From Microcoleus vaginatus PCC 9802 (lineage in GTDB: Bacteria > Cyanobacteriota > Cyanobacteriia > Cyanobacteriales > Microcoleaceae), in assembly GCA_022701275.1 (NCBI GenBank), contig CP031740.1:6523001-6587000 (forward strand): a DNA stretch of 64,000 bases, written 5' to 3'. This document shows, in pieces, positions 60,846-64,000 of this stretch. The notes under the pieces are model-generated. The model searched no databases. It saw only the letters and a list, made by a program, of their open reading frames with translations, and was not told the DNA's origin. The stretch's first letter is position 1, and each line of letters starts with the position of its first letter. The translations under genes and the position numbers were made by a program.

Positions 60846-60880
60846 TAGTAGTAAGGTGCGTATTTCGCACCCTACTACTA
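60846..60880. repeat. Short hairpin with GGTGCG ends
   Basis: TAGTAGTAAGGTGCG and CGCACCCTACTACTA form a stem with one bulge over TATTT, just beyond the folD fragment. It belongs with the TAGGGTGCG-type foldbacks. Confidence 0.7.
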
Positions 60881-60951
60881 GCGTTTCTGCGTAACTCCTC
60901 TAAATATCAGGAGTTAATTTGTGGCTAACAATATTATAAGTTTGTCAGCTT

Positions 60952-61998
60952 ACCACTGATTGTCCTGAACTTAGAAACCCTGAACGGAAACAATGCTGCT
61001 TTGTAGTTCATTAGGCGTTACATCCTCTACAAAACCTAAAATCGCGTTAGAATTCCTGACTCTGATTAGAGTCCCTGAAGCAGGTCCGCTATTTTCCCTG
61101 GCCCGCTCTGGAGACAGGAGTAGTAAAGCTTGCGGCCCATCGAAACTAACTGTTATTGTCACATCCTGTACCGGCTCCAACACTATATCATTCACCGTTA
61201 AGCCACTGGCTAATCCAATTAGATCAAAACCAGGATCAAACAATCCGATCAGATCACTAGAATTGATATCTGTAGTGGCAGGATCTATTCCCAGAACGCA
61301 TAAATTACCGCCAAACTCACAACTTAATATATCTCTGCCCAAGCCACCAACCAGAGTGTTATCCCCCCCTGCGCCCTCTAAAACATCATTGCCTCTACCC
61401 CCAAATAAAATATCATTGCCTAAAAGATTATCGCCAGAGTCTCCAATAAGCCAATCAGCATCTAGACCACCACTGAGGCAGTCATTTCCATCCGCTCCAT
61501 ACAGGCCATCTCTTCCTTTTCCCCCAAATACAGAATCGTTGCCTGCAAAACCTATGAGAAAATCTTCCCCTTCATTTCCCAGGATTAACTCGCTAGCCCC
61601 TGAGCCATTTACTGTATCATCGCCATTGAGTACCCAAGCTCCTAAAGGGAAGTTTGTTAGCTCTCCAAGAGAAAGTTGAATTAATTCCGAGGTGTTGTCG
61701 CCAATTAAGCGCAATGTCCCTGACGCATCCGGTTTTAAAGCCATAGCTAAAATGTTTGTCTGTTGGTAGATTACTAACCCTAATTGAGCCAATACTGGCT
61801 CACAAGTTTGCCCCTATTCAATTAGAACCGTATTCAATATAACTCGAAACGGTATTTTCCAAAAGCATAGCAACAGTCATCGGCCCGATTCCTCCCGGCA
61901 CCGGCGTGATAAATTCGGCTACTGTTTTAACAGCCTCAAAGTCAACATCTCCGGCCAAACGACTCGTACCGTCTGGATTGACGACGCGGTTAATACCG
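60952..61998. repeat. Copy 2 of the RTX-folD segmental duplication
   Basis: This copy contains the RTX gene at 60971-61744 and the 3' end of the intact folD. The stops of the two folD ends are 1187 bp apart. Confidence 0.85.
60971..61744 (-). CDS. RTX-type calcium-binding repeat protein (copy 2)
   Basis: From the ATG giving MALKPDASGTLRLIGDNTSE the product is 257 residues. Repeats include GGKGRDGLYGADGNDCLSGG and NDILFGGRGNDVLEGAGGDN. The C-terminus has LIGLASGLTVNDIVLEPVQD. It differs from copy 1 by indels in the repeat region and in the Pro/Gly linker before the last 40 residues. It lies 74 bp downstream of folD on the same strand and may be co-transcribed. Confidence 0.82.
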   Translation of the reverse strand: MALKPDASGTLRLIGDNTSELIQLSLGELTNFPLGAWVLNGDDTVNGSGASELILGNEGEDFLIGFAGNDSVFGGKGRDGLYGADGNDCLSGGLDADWLIGDSGDNLLGNDILFGGRGNDVLEGAGGDNTLVGGLGRDILSCEFGGNLCVLGIDPATTDINSSDLIGLFDPGFDLIGLASGLTVNDIVLEPVQDVTITVSFDGPQALLLLSPERARENSGPASGTLIRVRNSNAILGFVEDVTPNELQSSIVSVQGF

Positions 61999-62696
61999 AC
62001 ATCAATTACTACTGATCCAGGTTTGACCATATTAGGTGTAATCATTTCTGTGCGGCCGACTGCGGCTATTAAAATATCGGCTTGATTGGTAATAGATTCT
62101 AAGTTTTGCGATCGCGAATGAGCTACAGTAACAGTACAATCGGCTTCTAACAGCATCAGCGCCATCGGTTTACCTACCAAAATACTCCGTCCCAAAACAA
62201 CGGCATTTTTTCCTTTCAAATCAATCTGGTATTCTTGCAATAACCGCATCACTCCGGCGGGAGTACAACTCCGCAAACCTTGCTCCCCGCGCACGAGACG
62301 GCCTAAATTTACAGGGTGAAGTCCGTCAGCATCTTTGTCGGGAGCAATTTGGTACAGCAGCCCAATTGCATCTAAGTGTTCTGGTAGCGGTAATTGAACT
62401 AAAATGCCATCTACTCGATCGTCCTCGTTGAGTGCACGAATTGCAAGTTCTAGTTCGGCTTGAGTAGCGTTTGCGGGGTAATGCTGGCCGAAGGAAGCTA
62501 TGCCAACCTTAGCGCAGGCTCGCTCTTTGTTGCGAACATAGGCTGCGCTAGCTGGGTTGTCGCCCACCATCAGCACCGCAAGTCCGGGAGGACGCCCCTT
62601 TTGGGGTTGTAGGGCGCGGACTCGATCGCTCAGCTCGGTTTGAATCTTTGTGGCTAAAGCTTTGCCATCTAGTATTTGAGCAGTTTTGGCATCCAT
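61818..62696 (-). CDS. folD: Bifunctional methylenetetrahydrofolate dehydrogenase/cyclohydrolase
   Basis: This 292-residue protein has the catalytic Lys in [14 protein letters not shown], the [14 protein letters not shown] motif, the Rossmann loop [20 protein letters not shown] and the C-terminal [19 protein letters not shown]. It interconverts 5,10-methylene- and 10-formyl-tetrahydrofolate with NADP(H) in one-carbon metabolism. The length is normal. It is the complete parent copy for the truncated fragment at 60628. Confidence 0.96.
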   Translation of the reverse strand: MDAKTAQILDGKALATKIQTELSDRVRALQPQKGRPPGLAVLMVGDNPASAAYVRNKERACAKVGIASFGQHYPANATQAELELAIRALNEDDRVDGILVQLPLPEHLDAIGLLYQIAPDKDADGLHPVNLGRLVRGEQGLRSCTPAGVMRLLQEYQIDLKGKNAVVLGRSILVGKPMALMLLEADCTVTVAHSRSQNLESITNQADILIAAVGRTEMITPNMVKPGSVVIDVGINRVVNPDGTSRLAGDVDFEAVKTVAEFITPVPGGIGPMTVAMLLENTVSSYIEYGSN

Positions 62697-62847
62697 TGTA
62701 GACTCTGGGTTAGGGGCTGACGATTTTAGATTTTAGCTTAATCCCCGTCAAGGACTACACTAGAGAAATTTCTTACTTGCGATCGATTCTTTGGATTCTG
62801 TTAAAGTAAGTCGTATCTCACATCTCAAATCTCCAATCAGTTGACCA

Positions 62848-63273
62848 ATGACTACTGCAATTAAGCAAGTTTGGGTTCAAAGATTCTGCACCGGCTCTTT
62901 ATCGCTAATCCTCGCCAGCGGTTTTTTCAGTTGTGGCAATTTACCTCTGTCTCAACTTAATCTTGGTTTTAATGTGGCTAGCATTGGCGACGTTCAACAA
63001 AAGCGGCAAGTGGATGCTGAAGTTTATCTCCGGGGAAAGGTGGAAAATCGCGCTCCGTTTGTGGGGAATGCGGCTTATCAACTTGAGGATGGTACTGGCA
63101 GTATTTGGATTTTAACCACGCAAGATTTGCCCCAGCTTGGCGATGAAGTGTTGCTGAAGGGAGAAGTCCGCTACAAAAGTATTACTCTGAAGGAATTGGC
63201 AGGAAAGGATTTAGGTGAAGTTTATGTTGAGGAAATGCAACAATTAAAGCGCACTCCAGCGGCAAATAAATAA
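62848..63273 (+). CDS. OB-fold protein, probable lipoprotein
   Basis: The 141-residue protein begins with a signal-like segment ending at a possible lipobox (LILASGFFSCG). The mature part has an OB-type strand pattern (AEVYLRGKVENRAPFVGNAA, YQLEDGTGSIWILTTQDLPQ, GDEVLLKGEVRYKSITLKEL). It resembles bacterial OB-fold NirD/YgiW-like domains. The role is unknown. No operon partner is seen. Confidence 0.75.
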   Translation: MTTAIKQVWVQRFCTGSLSLILASGFFSCGNLPLSQLNLGFNVASIGDVQQKRQVDAEVYLRGKVENRAPFVGNAAYQLEDGTGSIWILTTQDLPQLGDEVLLKGEVRYKSITLKELAGKDLGEVYVEEMQQLKRTPAANK

Positions 63274-63406
63274 AAATACGAAGATGCTAATTTATTTCCA
63301 TGAGTAAGTCTATTTCCTAAAAATCAAAGGTTTATAGTTGTGCTTGGGCGATTTGGAGCTGTTTATTTATCTTCAAAGTTCATTAACCATAATATTATGG
63401 TCGGGG

Positions 63407-63465
63407 CGGGTTTACCTATATTTTTGGTTAATTTTACAGATGTTGGTGAACCCGCTCCTACAGCA
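63407..63465. repeat. Inverted repeat with GCGGGTTTACC / GGTGAACCCGC arms
   Basis: The arms lie about 30 bp apart in the spacer upstream of the NUDIX gene. Such GGTGAACCCGCTCC elements are dispersed in cyanobacteria. Confidence 0.6.
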
Positions 63466-63494
63466 ATTTCTTCCTTCTCTTTTCTTTCTAACAC

Positions 63495-63917
63495 ATGACT
63501 AAAATTCACGTTGCGATCGCGATTTTGTACCGAGAGGGCAAGTTTCTCTGTCAGTTGCGGGACGATATTCCTCATATCAGGTATCCCGGACATTGGGCTT
63601 TGTTTGGCGGACACTTGGAACCCGGGGAAACGCCGGAAGTTGCTGTAGTGCGGGAATTATCAGAGGAAATTGGCTATGCTCCTGCAAGTGTTTCTTTTTT
63701 CTGTTGTGATGTCGAAAAAGATGTGGTTCGCCACGTTTTTCATGCACAACTTAGTGCGGATGTCAAGGATTTAGTTTTGCTTGAGGGGTGGGATATGAAG
63801 TTGTTGACACCCGAGCAGATTCGGGCTGGCAAATGCTATTCTGAGCAGTCAAGAGATGTGCGACCTTTTGGCATTGCTCACCAGCGTATTTTATTGAATT
63901 TTATTGAGTCGATTTGA
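63495..63917 (+). CDS. NUDIX hydrolase
   Basis: This 140-residue protein contains the complete Nudix box, from GGHLEPGETPEVAVVREL to SEEIGY, with the catalytic Glu residues. The N-terminal strand is MTKIHVAIAILYREGKFLC. It hydrolyses nucleoside diphosphate-linked substrates (X-NDP); the substrate is unknown. Confidence 0.92.
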   Translation: MTKIHVAIAILYREGKFLCQLRDDIPHIRYPGHWALFGGHLEPGETPEVAVVRELSEEIGYAPASVSFFCCDVEKDVVRHVFHAQLSADVKDLVLLEGWDMKLLTPEQIRAGKCYSEQSRDVRPFGIAHQRILLNFIESI

Positions 63918-64000
63918 GAAAATTTCCGCGCCCCCTAGATGGGAGCGGTTTGAGCTGGGAGATATTTGTAAGGTGCGCCCGGTGGTACACCCTACATTGC

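Noticed and set aside
63363..63614. Minus-strand open frame before the NUDIX gene
   Set aside because: It runs through the GCGGGTTTACC inverted repeat and overlaps the NUDIX start; it is repeat-derived.

Overview
The window is a chromosomal segment of a filamentous cyanobacterium, most likely of the Oscillatoria/Microcoleus/Phormidium type. The lineage call rests on two allophycocyanin-core subunits (apcD, apcF), a high-light-inducible protein, geranylgeranyl diphosphate synthase (crtE), glutamine synthetase behind a textbook NtcA promoter, many GCGATCGC (HIP1) octamers inside genes, and intergenic heptamer repeats (STRR type). The species assignment is inference.

Layout. 1-3000: a short possibly frameshifted gene, an HLIP gene, a DUF4383 membrane protein with a strong terminator, then a decayed IS1-family element with intact inverted repeats. 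3300-6400: a TM-anchored acidic/Pro-Ala-rich protein, holA and a DUF1868 2H-phosphoesterase-like protein. 6660-9310: a TnpB element inserted at the very start of cobL (cbiET). 9490-15360: CPBP protease, lpxD, DUF1232, an SPFH-FHA fusion and rlmD. 15800-22550: apcD, small regulators and hypotheticals, mazG, DUF2227, tRNA-Val(UAC), ygfZ and DUF72. 22700-24300 is decayed accessory DNA ending in a 307-bp non-coding tandem duplication.

24300-35500 is the most distinctive block: two long-chain mannitol-dehydrogenase paralogues, a HAD sugar phosphatase/mutase, a 1848-residue soluble hybrid histidine kinase with an N-terminal ribbon-helix-helix-like segment, and xylulokinase, all on the + strand. Together they look like a sensor-linked polyol/pentitol utilisation cassette (polyol to ketose to phosphorylated ketose), with an AT-rich glycosyltransferase just downstream. 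37200-46500 holds a TnpB remnant, an FkbM methyltransferase, pfkA, two adjacent DUF697-type GTPases, a membrane protein and tlyA. 47000-54100 holds apcF divergent from NtcA-controlled glnA, small hypotheticals, a ferritin-like diiron protein, a YbjN protein, a DUF212 protein and crtE. 54200-59600 holds a LysR regulator, GNAT, a methyltransferase with a partially duplicated 3' end, a class II aldolase, a TauD-like oxygenase, and an IS1 copy nested in an ISAs1 fragment with an 8-bp target duplication. 59700-62700 is a tandem segmental duplication of an RTX-repeat gene plus the 3' end of folD. The window ends with an OB-fold lipoprotein and a NUDIX hydrolase.

The intergenic DNA is unusually rich in repeats: heptamer tracts of at least six sequences, a palindrome built on GAACAGGCATCTTGCCTGTTC, foldbacks with TAGGGTGCG ends, a dispersed ACCGCAGAT family, and cases where repeats have entered coding sequence (the DUF2227 C-terminus and a GTPase insertion).
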